From the NCBI RefSeq assembly GCF_023823685.1, contig NZ_JAMXBF010000003.1:434001-498000 (forward strand): a DNA stretch of 64,000 bases, read 5' to 3'. Origin of the DNA: Pseudomonas subflava (lineage in GTDB: Bacteria; Pseudomonadota; Gammaproteobacteria; Pseudomonadales; Pseudomonadaceae). A program made the translations under genes and the position numbers. Shown here piece after piece: positions 36,062 to 46,029 of the stretch. Below the pieces are notes generated by a model. The model saw only the letters and a program-made list of their open reading frames with translations, searched no databases and was not told where the DNA came from. Numbering within the stretch: position 1 is the first letter of the stretch; each line of letters begins with the position of its first letter.

Positions 36062-38563
36062 TGCGGGGCCAATGGTGGGCTGTCCGCTGCGCAGACGAGG
36101 CCACCCTACGAAAGCGCGTGGGCTCCCACCAAGCCGAGTGAAACGACGCACCGCAGGGCGCCCTCGCCGAAGGCAGTGCGCCGCCCCGGCAACGCCGAGC
36201 CAACCGTAACGCCCGACCATAAGCCCGAGCTTGGAGTATGGCTGCAGGCCCAATGGTGGGCTGTCCGCTACGCGGCCGAGGCCACCCTACGAAAGCGCGT
36301 GGGCGCCCACCAAGCCGAGTGAAACGACGCACCGTAGGGCGCCCTCGCCGAGGGCAGTGCGCCGACCCGGCAACGCCGAGCCAACCGTAACGCCCGACCA
36401 TAAGCCCGAGCTGGGAGTATGGCTGCAGGCCCAATGGTGGGCTGTCCGCTCCGCGGCCGAGGCCACCCTCCGAAAGCGCGTGGGCGCCCACCAAGCCGAG
36501 GGAAACGACGCACCGTAGGGCGCCCTCGCCGAAGGCAGTGCGCCGACCCGGCAGCGCCGAGCGAACCGCAACGCCTAGCCATAAGCCCGTGCTTTGAGTG
36601 GGGCCGCAGGGCCAATGGTGGGCTGTCCGCTGCGCGGACTAGGCCACCCTACGAAGGCGCGTAAGTCGCCCACCAAGCCGAGTGAAACGACGCACCGTAG
36701 GGCGCCCTCGCCGAGGGCAGTGCGCCGACCCGGCCGCGCCGAGCGAACCGCAACGCCGAGCCATAAGCCCGTGCTTTGAGTGGGGCCGCAGGGCCAATGG
36801 TGGGCTGTCCGCTACGCGGCATCGGAACACCTACGAATGCGCGAGGGCGCCCACCAAGCCGAGTGACACGACGCACCGTAGGGCGCCCTCGCCGAAGGCA
36901 GTGCGCCGACCCGGCAACGCCGAGCCAACCGAAACTCCGCGCCATAAGCCCGGCCGTGGAGTAGGGCTGCAGGCTCAATGGTGGGCTGTCCGCTGCGCGG
37001 ACGAGGCCACCCTACGAAAGCGCGTGACGCCCACTAAGCAGAGTGAAACGACGCACCGTAGGGCGCCCTCGCCGAAGGCAGTGCGCCGACCCGGCCGCGC
37101 CGAGCCGACCGCAACGCCTGACCATAAGCCCGAGCGTGGAGTGGGATTGCAGGCACAATGGTGGGCTGTCCGCTGCGCGGACGAGGCCACCCTACGCTAG
37201 CGCGTGTCGCCCACTAAGCAGAGTGAAACGACGCACCGTAGGGCGCCCTCGCCGAAGGCAGTGCGCCGACCCGGCAGCGCCGAGCCGACCGCAACGCCTG
37301 ACCATAAGCCCGAGCTTGGAGTGGGATTGCAGGCCCAATGGTGGGCTGTCCGCTGCGCGGACGAGGCCACCCTACGAAGGCGCGGGGGCGCCCACCCAGC
37401 CGAGTGAAACGACGCACCGTAGGGCGCCCTCGCCGAAGGCAGTCCGCCGACCCGGCAGCGCAGAGCCTACCCCAACGCCTGACCATAAGCCCGAGCTTGG
37501 AGTGGGAGTGCAGGCCCAATGGTGGGCTGTCCGCTGCGCGGACGAGGCCACCCTACGAAGGCGCGTGGGCGCCCACCAAGCCGAGTGAAACGACGCACCG
37601 TAGAGCGCCCTCGCCAAGGCAGTGCGCCGACCCGGCAGCGCCTAGCCGACCACAACTCCGGGCCATAAGCCCGAGCTTGGAGTGGGATTTCAGGCCCAAT
37701 GGTGGGCTGTCCGCTGCGCGGACGAGGCCACCCTACGAAGGCGCGTGGGCGCCCACCAAGCCGAGTGAAACGACGCACCGTAGGGCGCCCTCGCCGAAGG
37801 CAGTGCGCCGCGTATGCAACGACGAGCAAACAGCAACGCCTGGCCATAAGCCCGAGCTTGGAGTGGGAGTTCAGGCCCAATGGTGGGCTGTCCGCTGCGC
37901 GGACGAGGCCACCCTACAAAGGCGCGTACGTCGCCCACCAAGCCGAGTGAAACGACGCACCGTAGGGCGCCCTCGCCGAAGGCAGTGCGCCGCACAGGCA
38001 CCGCCGAGCCAACCGCAACGCCTGGCCATAAGCCCGAGCGTGGAGTGGGGCTGCAGGGCCAATGGTGGGCGGTCCGCTGCGCGGACGAGGCCACCCTACA
38101 CAGGCGCGTACGTCGCCCACCAAGCCGAGTGAAACGACGCACCGTAGGGCGCCCTCGCCGAAGGCAGTGCGCCGCGTAGGCAACGCCGAGCCAACCGCAA
38201 CGCCTGGCCATAAGCCCGAGCGTGGAGTGGGGCTGCAGGGCCAATGGTGGGCTGTCCGCTGCGCGGACGAGGCCACCCTACGAAGGCGCGTGCCTCGCCC
38301 ACCGAGCCGAGTGAAACGACGCGCCCTAGGGCGCCCTCGCCGAAGGCAGTGCGCCGAGGAGGCAACGCCGAGCCAACCGCAACGCCTGGCCATAAGCCCG
38401 AGCGTGGAGTGGGGCTGCAGGGCCAATGGTGGGCTGTCCGCTGCGCGGACGAGGCCACCCTACGAAGGCGCGTGCATCGCCCACCGAGCCGAGTGAAACG
38501 ACGCGCCATAGGGCGCCCTCGCCGAAGGCAGTGCGCCGACCAAGCAGCGCCGAGCCAACCGCC
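36062..38563. repeat. Tandem array of 14 units, period 180-182 bp
   Basis: The phrase CAATGGTGGGC recurs at 36070, 36251, 36432, 36613, 36795, 36976, 37156, 37336, 37517, 37697, 37878, 38060, 38242 and 38424, giving 13 full units of 180-182 bp and a shortened fourteenth. Each unit has two conserved blocks: one with CCACCCTACG (GTAGGGTGG on the other strand) and one with GTAGGGCGCC, so two GTAGGG-headed palindromes face in opposite directions. Between them lie more variable segments. Neighbouring units are most alike, as expected from unequal exchange or slippage. The period is not a multiple of three, so the array does not encode a repeat protein. It fills the whole gap between norR and the SpmAB-like gene. 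Confidence 0.92.
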
Positions 38564-38577
38564 GAAGCCCAAAGCGC

Positions 38578-39804
38578 TCAGCCAAAGAACCAGTAGCACA
38601 CCAGAATCGAGGCGATCACCCCGATCAGGTCGGCGAACAGGGCGCAGCCCACCGCGTGGCGGGCGCGCTGGATGCCGACGGCGCCGAAGTACACGGCCAG
38701 CACGTAGAAGGTGGTTTCGGTGCTGCCCTGCATGGTCGCCGCGATCAGTGCCGGGAAGCTGTCCACGCCCTGGCTCTGCATGGTCTCGATCAGCATCGCC
38801 CGCGCCGCGCTGCCGGAGAACGGCTTGACCAACCCGGTGGGCAGCGCCTCGACGAAGCGGCTGTCCCAGCCCAGGCCCTCGACGCACCAGCGCACGCCGT
38901 CGAGCAGCACATCCAGCGCCCCCGACGCACGCAGCACGCCCACCGCGCAGAGCATGGCGACCAGGTAGGGCAGCAGGTTCTTCGCCACCTCGAAGCCTTC
39001 CTTCGCGCCCTCGACGAAGCTCTCGTACACAGGCACCTTGCGCAGTGCACCGAGCAGCAAAAAGCCCAGGATCAGGCCGAACAGCGTGAGATTGCCGAGC
39101 AGCGACGACAGCGCGGTCAGCGCCGTCGCACTCAACCCCGCCAATACCGCCATGAAGGTGCCGATGGCCAGCGCAGCGCCGCCGAGCCAGGCCAGCAGCA
39201 CCGGGTCCCACAGGCGCAGGCGCTGCATCACCGCCACCGACAGCAGGGCGCTGGCACTGGAGATGGCGTTGGCCAGCAGGATCGGCAGGAACACCAGGGC
39301 CGGGTCTTCGGCGCCCTGCTGCGCGCGGTACATGAAGATCGACACCGGCAGCAGGACGAACGACGAGGCGTTCATCACCATGAACAGCACCTGGGCGTTG
39401 GTCGCCGAGGTGGGATTGGGGTTGAGCTCCTGCAGCGCCTTCATCGCACGCAGGCCGATGGGCGTGGCGGCGTTGTCCAGGCCGAGGCCGTTGGCGGTGA
39501 AGCTGAGGGTAACGAGGCCGAGGGAATGGTGGCCGCGGGGCACGTCCGGCATCAGCCGGGCGAAGAGCGGGGAGAGCAGGCGGGCGAGCATTTCGACCAG
39601 GCCAGCCTTTTCGGCGATGCGCAGGAAGCCCAGCCACAAGGTGAGGGTGCCGAACAGCAGGATCATCACGTCGACCGACGTCTTGGCCATGGTGAACAGC
39701 GCTTCCACCATGGACGCCCAGACCGTCGCGTCCCCACCTATCCAGCGTATTGCGGCAGCCACTGCGGCCACCACGAAGAATCCCAGCCACAGGCCGTTGA
39801 GCAT
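38578..39804 (-). CDS. Nucleoside-recognition (Gate) domain protein, SpmA-SpmB-like fusion
   Basis: A protein of 408 residues with about ten hydrophobic segments. The first half (LTLWLGFLRIAEKAGLVEML, FTANGLGLDNAATPIGLRAM) resembles SpmA and the second half (PYLVAMLCAVGVLRASGALD, MQGSTETTFYVLAVYFGAVG) resembles SpmB, the two spore-maturation proteins that are fused in many Gram-negative bacteria. It is an inner-membrane protein, probably a transporter; substrate unknown. Its stop lies about 15 bp after the right end of the tandem array. It is leftward, 125 bp after the DUF1328 gene. Confidence 0.8.
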   Translation of the reverse strand: MLNGLWLGFFVVAAVAAAIRWIGGDATVWASMVEALFTMAKTSVDVMILLFGTLTLWLGFLRIAEKAGLVEMLARLLSPLFARLMPDVPRGHHSLGLVTLSFTANGLGLDNAATPIGLRAMKALQELNPNPTSATNAQVLFMVMNASSFVLLPVSIFMYRAQQGAEDPALVFLPILLANAISSASALLSVAVMQRLRLWDPVLLAWLGGAALAIGTFMAVLAGLSATALTALSSLLGNLTLFGLILGFLLLGALRKVPVYESFVEGAKEGFEVAKNLLPYLVAMLCAVGVLRASGALDVLLDGVRWCVEGLGWDSRFVEALPTGLVKPFSGSAARAMLIETMQSQGVDSFPALIAATMQGSTETTFYVLAVYFGAVGIQRARHAVGCALFADLIGVIASILVCYWFFG

Positions 39805-39929
39805 GCGTCGTCTCCCCCTAGTCGCAGGGGATGATAACGCGCCGCGGCCGTCGGCAGGTCATGGACCCGCCGTCGAACTCGATCTCCGCCGGCCGAGACG
39901 GATCAACCGCCGCAGCCGGCTATCGAAGG

Positions 39930-40094
39930 TCAGGGTCGCGGACGACGGCCCATGATGAAGGACAGGATGAACATCACCAGGAAGACCAGGAACAGGATCT
40001 TGGCAATGCCCGCGGCGGTACCGGCGATGCCACCGAAGCCCAGTACACCGGCGATGATGGCGATGATCAGGAAGGTAATGGACCAGCTCAGCAT
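39930..40094 (-). CDS. DUF1328 small membrane protein (YtjA-like)
   Basis: A 54-residue protein with two transmembrane helices: [20 protein letters not shown] and [17 protein letters not shown], ending RRPRP. This matches the DUF1328/YtjA family of small inner-membrane proteins. AAGGAG lies ahead of the ATG. It is the third gene of a leftward operon that starts with the helix-bundle gene at 40883 and is driven by a sigma54-type promoter. Function unknown; such genes are often stress-induced. Confidence 0.85.
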   Translation of the reverse strand: MLSWSITFLIIAIIAGVLGFGGIAGTAAGIAKILFLVFLVMFILSFIMGRRPRP

Positions 40095-40184
40095 GTTGTT
40101 TTCTCCTTTTGCGGTTCCGGGCCTGCCGGATGGCAGGGCCCGCTACGACAGGTCACCGGTGCTTGGCCGGCAGCCCCCATCTGT

Positions 40185-40430
40185 TCAAAACACCCAGCGC
40201 TGCCGCTGGGTTACTTCGAGCGAGCCGTGACGCTGGGTCGCCAGCTCTGCCGTCAGGGGCCGTAGCGGCTGAGCCGCAGCCGGCGCCTTGTCGCGGACCT
40301 GCCCGACGGGCTCCTGCCCCTGGCCGAACTGGCTTGCCTGTCCGGCGGCGACGCCACACACGAACAACAGGGTCGCGCGCAGCAGCAGATCGAGGTGGGC
40401 GCGATGCGCCGACGAGCTAACGGCTTTCAT
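40185..40430 (-). CDS. Small exported protein ending in RWVF
   Basis: A protein of 81 residues. After a basic start (MKAVSSSAHRAH) there is a hydrophobic segment (LDLLLRATLLFVCGVAAGQA), probably a signal peptide. The mature part is polar and ends VTQRQRWVF. The same four last residues end the unlinked exported protein at 60260-60571, which likewise precedes a small membrane-protein gene. I do not recognise a family. AGGAGG stands before the ATG. It is the middle gene of the operon 40883 to 39930. Confidence 0.65.
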   Translation of the reverse strand: MKAVSSSAHRAHLDLLLRATLLFVCGVAAGQASQFGQGQEPVGQVRDKAPAAAQPLRPLTAELATQRHGSLEVTQRQRWVF

Positions 40431-40451
40431 TCCGTGTCCTCCTGGTTGAGC

Positions 40452-40883
40452 TCAATTCGAGCCCTTCAGTTCCAGCATTCGTGCGTGGCACGCGCGCACG
40501 TTCGGCATTTCACGGTCCAGCACGCCCTGCCATTCGGCGGGCGCCTCGTGCCGAGCCTCTTCAAAGGCTTGCAAGAGGCGCTCCTCGACGTCGGCCAGCT
40601 GTTCCACATAAATGTTCCCGTCATCGTCGGCGAGGCGGGCACGGGCATCGGCGTACAGGCGCTGCAGCGAGCCGATCAGCGTGCCGCCACGGGGCGGCTG
40701 CTCGTGCCGCTCGGCCAATGCCAGGGACAGCGCCTCCACCAGGCGGCGCTTGGCTTCGGCCATCTGCAGGAAGATGCCTGCCAGCGTGCGGTCGCTCACG
40801 GCTTCGGCGGCGTGGCTGTAGAGCAGCTCGCCGTCACGGGTGATTTCGATCAATTCGTCGAGTTGGGCCGTCTCGCGGGACAT
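40452..40883 (-). CDS. PA2169-family four-helix-bundle protein (DUF2383)
   Basis: A protein of 143 residues, predicted all-helical. The pattern LDELIEITRDGELLYSHAAE, FLQMAEAKRRLVEAL and GTLIGSLQRLYADARARL matches the DUF2383 ferritin-like bundle known as PA2169 family in Pseudomonas. Function is unknown. It is the first gene of a three-gene leftward operon (helix bundle, exported RWVF protein, DUF1328), with AGGAGAAC before the ATG and a consensus sigma54 promoter about 70 bp upstream. It is divergent from algB. Confidence 0.8.
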   Translation of the reverse strand: MSRETAQLDELIEITRDGELLYSHAAEAVSDRTLAGIFLQMAEAKRRLVEALSLALAERHEQPPRGGTLIGSLQRLYADARARLADDDGNIYVEQLADVEERLLQAFEEARHEAPAEWQGVLDREMPNVRACHARMLELKGSN

Positions 40884-40952
40884 GGCATCGTTCTCCTGGT
40901 GCGGGCCAGGTCACGAAATCGCACCTATTGCCCGCCGCTTGGTCTTACAATC

Positions 40953-40967
40953 GCAAGCGCTGTGCCA
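40953..40967 (-). promoter_or_regulatory. Sigma54 promoter of the helix-bundle/RWVF/DUF1328 operon
   Basis: Read leftward, TGGCAC-AGCGC-TTGC matches the sigma54 consensus TGGCAC-N5-TTGC exactly. The transcript would start near 40942, giving a leader of about 58 bases. AT-rich DNA lies just upstream (40970-41010), as usual for IHF bending. Confidence 0.75.
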
Positions 40968-41032
40968 GCTCATTTTGGATTTTATTTTTCTTACATATCA
41001 ACAAGTTAACTAGAACGATGGAGAGCTTTCCC

Positions 41033-41080
41033 CTTGCATTCTGCAAGTAGGGCTCGACAAGGCCGTGCAACTTGCACGAC
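41033..41080. promoter_or_regulatory. Two TGCA-type palindromes upstream of the sigma54 promoter
   Basis: CTTGCA-TTC-TGCAAG (41033-41047) and CGTGCAA-C-TTGCACG (41064-41078) are perfect inverted repeats centred about 73 and 104 bp upstream of the -24 element, the usual range for an enhancer-binding protein. The 14-mer GCAACTTGCACGAC (41067-41080) recurs with one change at 60731-60744 before another sigma54 promoter. They also lie just before algB. Confidence 0.6.
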
Positions 41081-41120
41081 TTTTTCTAGCCTAAGCTGAG
41101 CCATTGCCACGGAGAACGTC

Positions 41121-42463
<1,343 letters not shown>

Positions 42464-42467
<4 letters not shown>

Positions 42468-44239
42468 AGCTGCGCAACCAGCTCTTCTTCAGCATCAGCG
42501 CACTCATCACCCTGGCCCTGCTCGGGCTGGTGCTGGGCATCCTCAGCGTGGCGATGCTGGCGCGCACGCAGAACGACGCGATGGAGCGCAACCTGGAGAT
42601 GCTCAGCGCCGGCCTGGCCATGCGCCAGGAGCTGGGCGAGCAGCTGATGCTGATCCTCAGCGACAAGCTCGACCGCCCCGCGCTGACGGCCTCCTCCGAG
42701 CGCTTCCGCCAGGCCATGACCAGGGCCCATGCCAGCGCCCTGGACGACGCCGACCAGCAGTCGCTGCTGGAGATCGAGCGGGCCTACCTGGGCTTCGAGC
42801 AGCGCCTGAAGAACCCGGTGGACGTGCGTCGGCGCCTGCTCGCCGACGACCAGTTCGTGCTGCTGCTCAAGGCGGTGCGCGACCGCCTCACGGCGACCCA
42901 GCAGCGTTATGTCGCCTCGGTGGACCTGGAGCAGCAGCAGGCGCGCCAGCACGCCTGGATGATCAGCGGCCTGCTCGGCCTGATCGGCGTGGCCGTGCTG
43001 CTGATCGGATTCCTCACCGCCCACAGCGTGGCGCAGCGTTTCGGCCGCCCCATCGAGGCACTCACCGATGCCGCCGACCAGATCGGCCGCGGCGATTTCC
43101 AGGTGACCCTGCCGATCAGCAAGGAGGTCGAGCTGGCCTCGCTGACCCGGCGCTTCGGCCAGATGGCCGAGGCCCTGCGCCAGTACCGCGCCAGCAACGT
43201 GGCGGCGCTGCTGGCCGGGCAGCGACGCCTGCAGGCGGTGCTCGACGGCATCGACGACGGCCTGCTGATCTTCGACCGCGATGGCCTGCTCGAACACGGC
43301 AACCCGGTGGCGCAGAACCAGCTCGGCTGGGAAGAGCTGCCGATCGGCACGCCGCTGCACCAGCTGCTGCCGCAGGAGGCGCTGCAGGCGCAGCTGGAAC
43401 AGGCCCTGGCCGGCCAGCACCCGTCGCGCCATGGCGAAGACCTGCAGGTCGGCAGCAGCGGCGAGGAACGCCTGTTCAGCTACAACCTCACCCCGGTGAG
43501 CGACGACAGCGGCGAGATCATCGCCGCGGTGATGCTGCTGCGCGACGTGACCCGCCTGCGCGCCTTCGAGCGGGTACGCAGCGAGTTCGTCCTGCGCGCC
43601 TCCCATGAGCTGCGCACGCCGGTCACCGGCATGCACATGGCCTTCGAGCTACTGCGCGAGCGCCTGCACTTCTCCGACAGCAGCCGTGAACACGATCTGC
43701 TGGTGACCGTGGGCGACGAGATGCAGCGCCTGCTGCGCCTGATCAACGACCTGCTGGACTTCTCCCGCTACCAGAACGGGCTGCAGCGCCTGGAACTGCA
43801 GCTGTGCGACCCGGGCGACCTGCTGGACCAGGCGGCCCGGCGCTTCGCCTCGAGCGCAGAGGAACGCCAGGTCGAGATACACGTCGACCTGCCCGAGGAC
43901 CTGCCGCCACTGGAGCTCGACCGCATGCAGCTGGAGCGCGTGCTGGACAACCTGATCGGCAACGCGCTGCGCCACAGCCACCCCGGCGGCTACATCCTGC
44001 TCCAGGCCCGCTGCCAGGGCGACCGCCTGTTCATCAGCGTGGAAGACGACGGCGAGGGCATCCCGCACGGCCAGCAGGCGCGCATCTTCGAGCCCTTCGT
44101 CCAGGTCGGCCGCCGCAAGGGCGGCGCCGGACTGGGCCTCGCCCTGTGCCAGGAGATCGTCCACCTGCACGGCGGCCGCATCGGCGTGAAATCGCAACCG
44201 GGGCAGGGCGCGCGCTTCTATTTCTCGCTGCCGATCTGA
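42464..44239 (+). CDS. kinB: KinB sensor histidine kinase
   Basis: A protein of 591 residues, close to P. aeruginosa KinB. Two transmembrane helices (FFSISALITLALLGLVLGIL and ISGLLGLIGVAVLLIGFLTA) enclose a helical periplasmic sensor of about 135 residues. HAMP (PIEALTDAADQIGRGDF) and PAS (LQAVLDGIDDGLLIFDRDG) follow. The phospho-acceptor is His381 in RASHELRTPVTGMHM, and the ATPase has NALRHSHPGG, DDGEGIP and GGAGLGLALC boxes. It phosphorylates and, in P. aeruginosa, mainly dephosphorylates AlgB. Co-translated with algB (ATGA). Confidence 0.93.
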
Positions 44240-44453
44240 GCCCCTCCCGCGCCGCTGGAAACGCAGCCGCAGTCACCGCCGCTTGTCCCGCCAGCGGAAC
44301 GATCGCAGCTGCCGCCCGCTCTCTTGTAGGGCTGCCCATTTGCCGGGCGGCATGACCGGCATCGGCAGTCGACCTCGCGGACTTCGGCGTGATTGACACA
44401 GCAGGCTGCCGGTCGCGAGACATGCCGCCACGTTGTCATCCAGGAGAGAAATC

Positions 44454-44651
44454 ATGAGCAAGAGCGCTGATAAAACACCCGTGCCCGAGAATTCACAGCG
44501 TACCCAGCAAGGCTTCAGCAAAGGCGCGGAACTCGAAACACCGAACCCGGCCACCGAGACCGTCGACAAGGTGATCACGCCGACCTCGATCAAGCAAAAA
44601 GAGAAAGAGGCGCAAGAGATCCGCTCGAAGACCGGCCTGAACGAGCGCTGA
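44454..44651 (+). CDS. Small hydrophilic protein, 65 residues
   Basis: A lysine-, glutamate- and threonine-rich peptide (MSKSADKTPVPENSQRTQQG, KQKEKEAQEIRSKTG) with no hydrophobic core, so probably disordered. I do not recognise a family. CAGGAGAG just before the ATG 44454 is a good ribosome site and decides the start; seven extra codons upstream are less likely. It lies 214 bp after kinB, in a region without other signals, and 60 bp before the SDR gene. Confidence 0.55.
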   Translation: MSKSADKTPVPENSQRTQQGFSKGAELETPNPATETVDKVITPTSIKQKEKEAQEIRSKTGLNER

Positions 44652-44711
44652 CGAGCCAGCCCTTCCGGCAGCTAGTGCGAGATTGTCCGGCTTGCAATCA
44701 AGGAGATCACC

Positions 44712-45476
44712 ATGACCGACATCGACAACAGCGTCATCCAGGAGGTCGCAGGCAAGGTCGCCCTGGTGACCGGAGCCGCCAGCGGCATCGGCAAGGCCAT
44801 CGCCCTGTTGCTGCACGGCAGGGGAGCCAAGGTCGTGGCAGAGGACCTGAATCCCGCCGTAGAAGAACTCGCCCGCCCGGGACTGGTGCCGCTGGTGGCT
44901 GACATCACGGCCGACGGAGCGGCCGAGCGCGCCGTCGAACTGGCGGTGCAGACGTTCGGCCGGCTGGACATCCTGGTCAACAACGCCGGCGTCATCATCA
45001 ACAAGCTCGTGGTCGACATGACGCGCGAAGACTGGGAGCGCATCCACGCGGTGAACGCCACCGCGGCATTCCTGCATGCGCGCGAAGCGGTCAAGGCGAT
45101 GATGCCGAACGGGGCGGGGGCGATCATCAACATTGCCTCCTACGCCGCCTACTTTGCCTTCCCGACCATCGCCGCCTACGCCGCCTCCAAGGGTGCGCTG
45201 GCTCAGCTAACCCGCACCCTAGCGCTCGAGGCCATCGAACACGGCATCCGCGTCAACGCCATCGGCGTGGGCGACGTGGTCACCAACATCCTCAACGACG
45301 TGGTCGAGGACGGCCCCGGTTTCCTGGCCCAGCATGGCGAAGCCGCGCCCATCGGGCGCGCGGCTCGGCCGGAGGAGATCGCCGAGGTGGTGGCGTTCCT
45401 CGCCTCGGACCGGGCCAGCTTCATGGTCGGATCGATCGTCATGGCCGATGGCGGAATGACCGTCACCGCCGGGTGA
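44712..45476 (+). CDS. Short-chain dehydrogenase/reductase
   Basis: A protein of 254 residues, classical SDR length. The cofactor motif is TGAASGIG, NNAG is in LDILVNNAGV, and the catalytic Ser-Tyr-Lys are in NIASYAAYF and YAASKGALA. A C-terminal MVGSIVMADGGMTVTAG matches the family. It oxidises or reduces an unknown substrate with NAD(P). AAGGAG lies before the ATG. Downstream is a stretch of gene fragments, so any former partner gene has been lost. Confidence 0.9.
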   Translation: MTDIDNSVIQEVAGKVALVTGAASGIGKAIALLLHGRGAKVVAEDLNPAVEELARPGLVPLVADITADGAAERAVELAVQTFGRLDILVNNAGVIINKLVVDMTREDWERIHAVNATAAFLHAREAVKAMMPNGAGAIINIASYAAYFAFPTIAAYAASKGALAQLTRTLALEAIEHGIRVNAIGVGDVVTNILNDVVEDGPGFLAQHGEAAPIGRAARPEEIAEVVAFLASDRASFMVGSIVMADGGMTVTAG

Positions 45477-45496
45477 CTTCGGTGCCGGCCACAAGC

Positions 45497-45619
45497 GTGC
45501 TCGAGGAAATGGTCGTGCGTTATCGCCTGGCGGCCGAGGCGACCAACGGCGCCATCCGGGATTGGAATCGATGTCACCAATGTCATCCTCGGCATGCTCT
45601 GCGTGCACCTGCTGAGTAA
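45497..45619 (+). pseudogene. Fused fragments of a PAS gene and a diguanylate cyclase gene
   Basis: The first part (45497-45565) reads MVVRYRLAAEATNGAIRDWN, a PAS-domain start. It runs directly into 45565-45614, which is about 90% identical to 58075-58125, the start of the membrane diguanylate cyclase gene, with one base missing. The frame then hits TAA at 45617. Neither piece continues into its domain, so this is dead sequence assembled by recombination. Confidence 0.6.
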
Positions 45620-45629
45620 GAAGGGGAGA

Positions 45630-45929
45630 TCATGGGTGAACAGAGCGTCACTTTCGGCGACAAGGAAGCGCTGGAGGCCTGCCTGGAGCAACGCCGCGAG
45701 GTCGGCAGCGCGCTGGCCAAACTGCAGAGCTTCCGTCAGCAGGCCAGTGCCTCGCTGCTGGAACAGAAGCCCGTGACGATCAAGAAGGGCAAGCTCCTCA
45801 GCGGGATGCAACGCTCCTGAAGGCCTGGCCGGTCCCACGGGAGTGGCCGGTGGTGTACTCGGCTGCTCTCGGTGAGAGCGGTCGGCGCTAGCCATAGTCT
45901 CGGGTGAGTTCTGCTATCGGCCACTAGCG
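45630..45929. repeat. Direct repeat, left copy (right copy 47214-47568)
   Basis: About 300 bp that match 47214-47568 closely, covering the end of the channel gene and its 3' flank, including the near-identical stretches GTGTACTCGGCTGCTCTCGG. The left copy lacks 54 bp present in the right. The repeats flank the intact channel gene as direct repeats, so recombination between them would delete it. Confidence 0.8.
45632..45820 (+). pseudogene. Truncated copy of the 3' end of the MscS-cNMP channel gene
   Basis: A 62-residue reading frame (MGEQSVTFGDKEALEACLEQ to the end KKGKLLSGMQRS) copies the last 80 residues of the channel gene at 46030-47457, minus an in-frame block of 18 residues. The homology continues for about 110 bp beyond the stop. 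It lacks the channel and most of the cyclic-nucleotide domain, so it is a remnant of a duplication, although the small frame is open. Confidence 0.75.
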
Positions 45930-46029
45930 GACGCCCGGGTCAGACCAAGGTGGGGGAATAAGGCCTTCATCTCTTTGCCGGCAATCCCGTCATACTGGGT
46001 GCGCTTCCTTCCCTGCCGCGGAACCCTCC

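Noticed and set aside
36058..38563. Repeated short open frames in the tandem array
   Set aside because: The same peptides recur in shifting frames because the period is not a multiple of three; none has a ribosome site or continues through several units.
36062..38563. The array as a CRISPR locus
   Set aside because: Units are about 181 bp with no short repeat and unique spacer pattern, and no cas genes are present.
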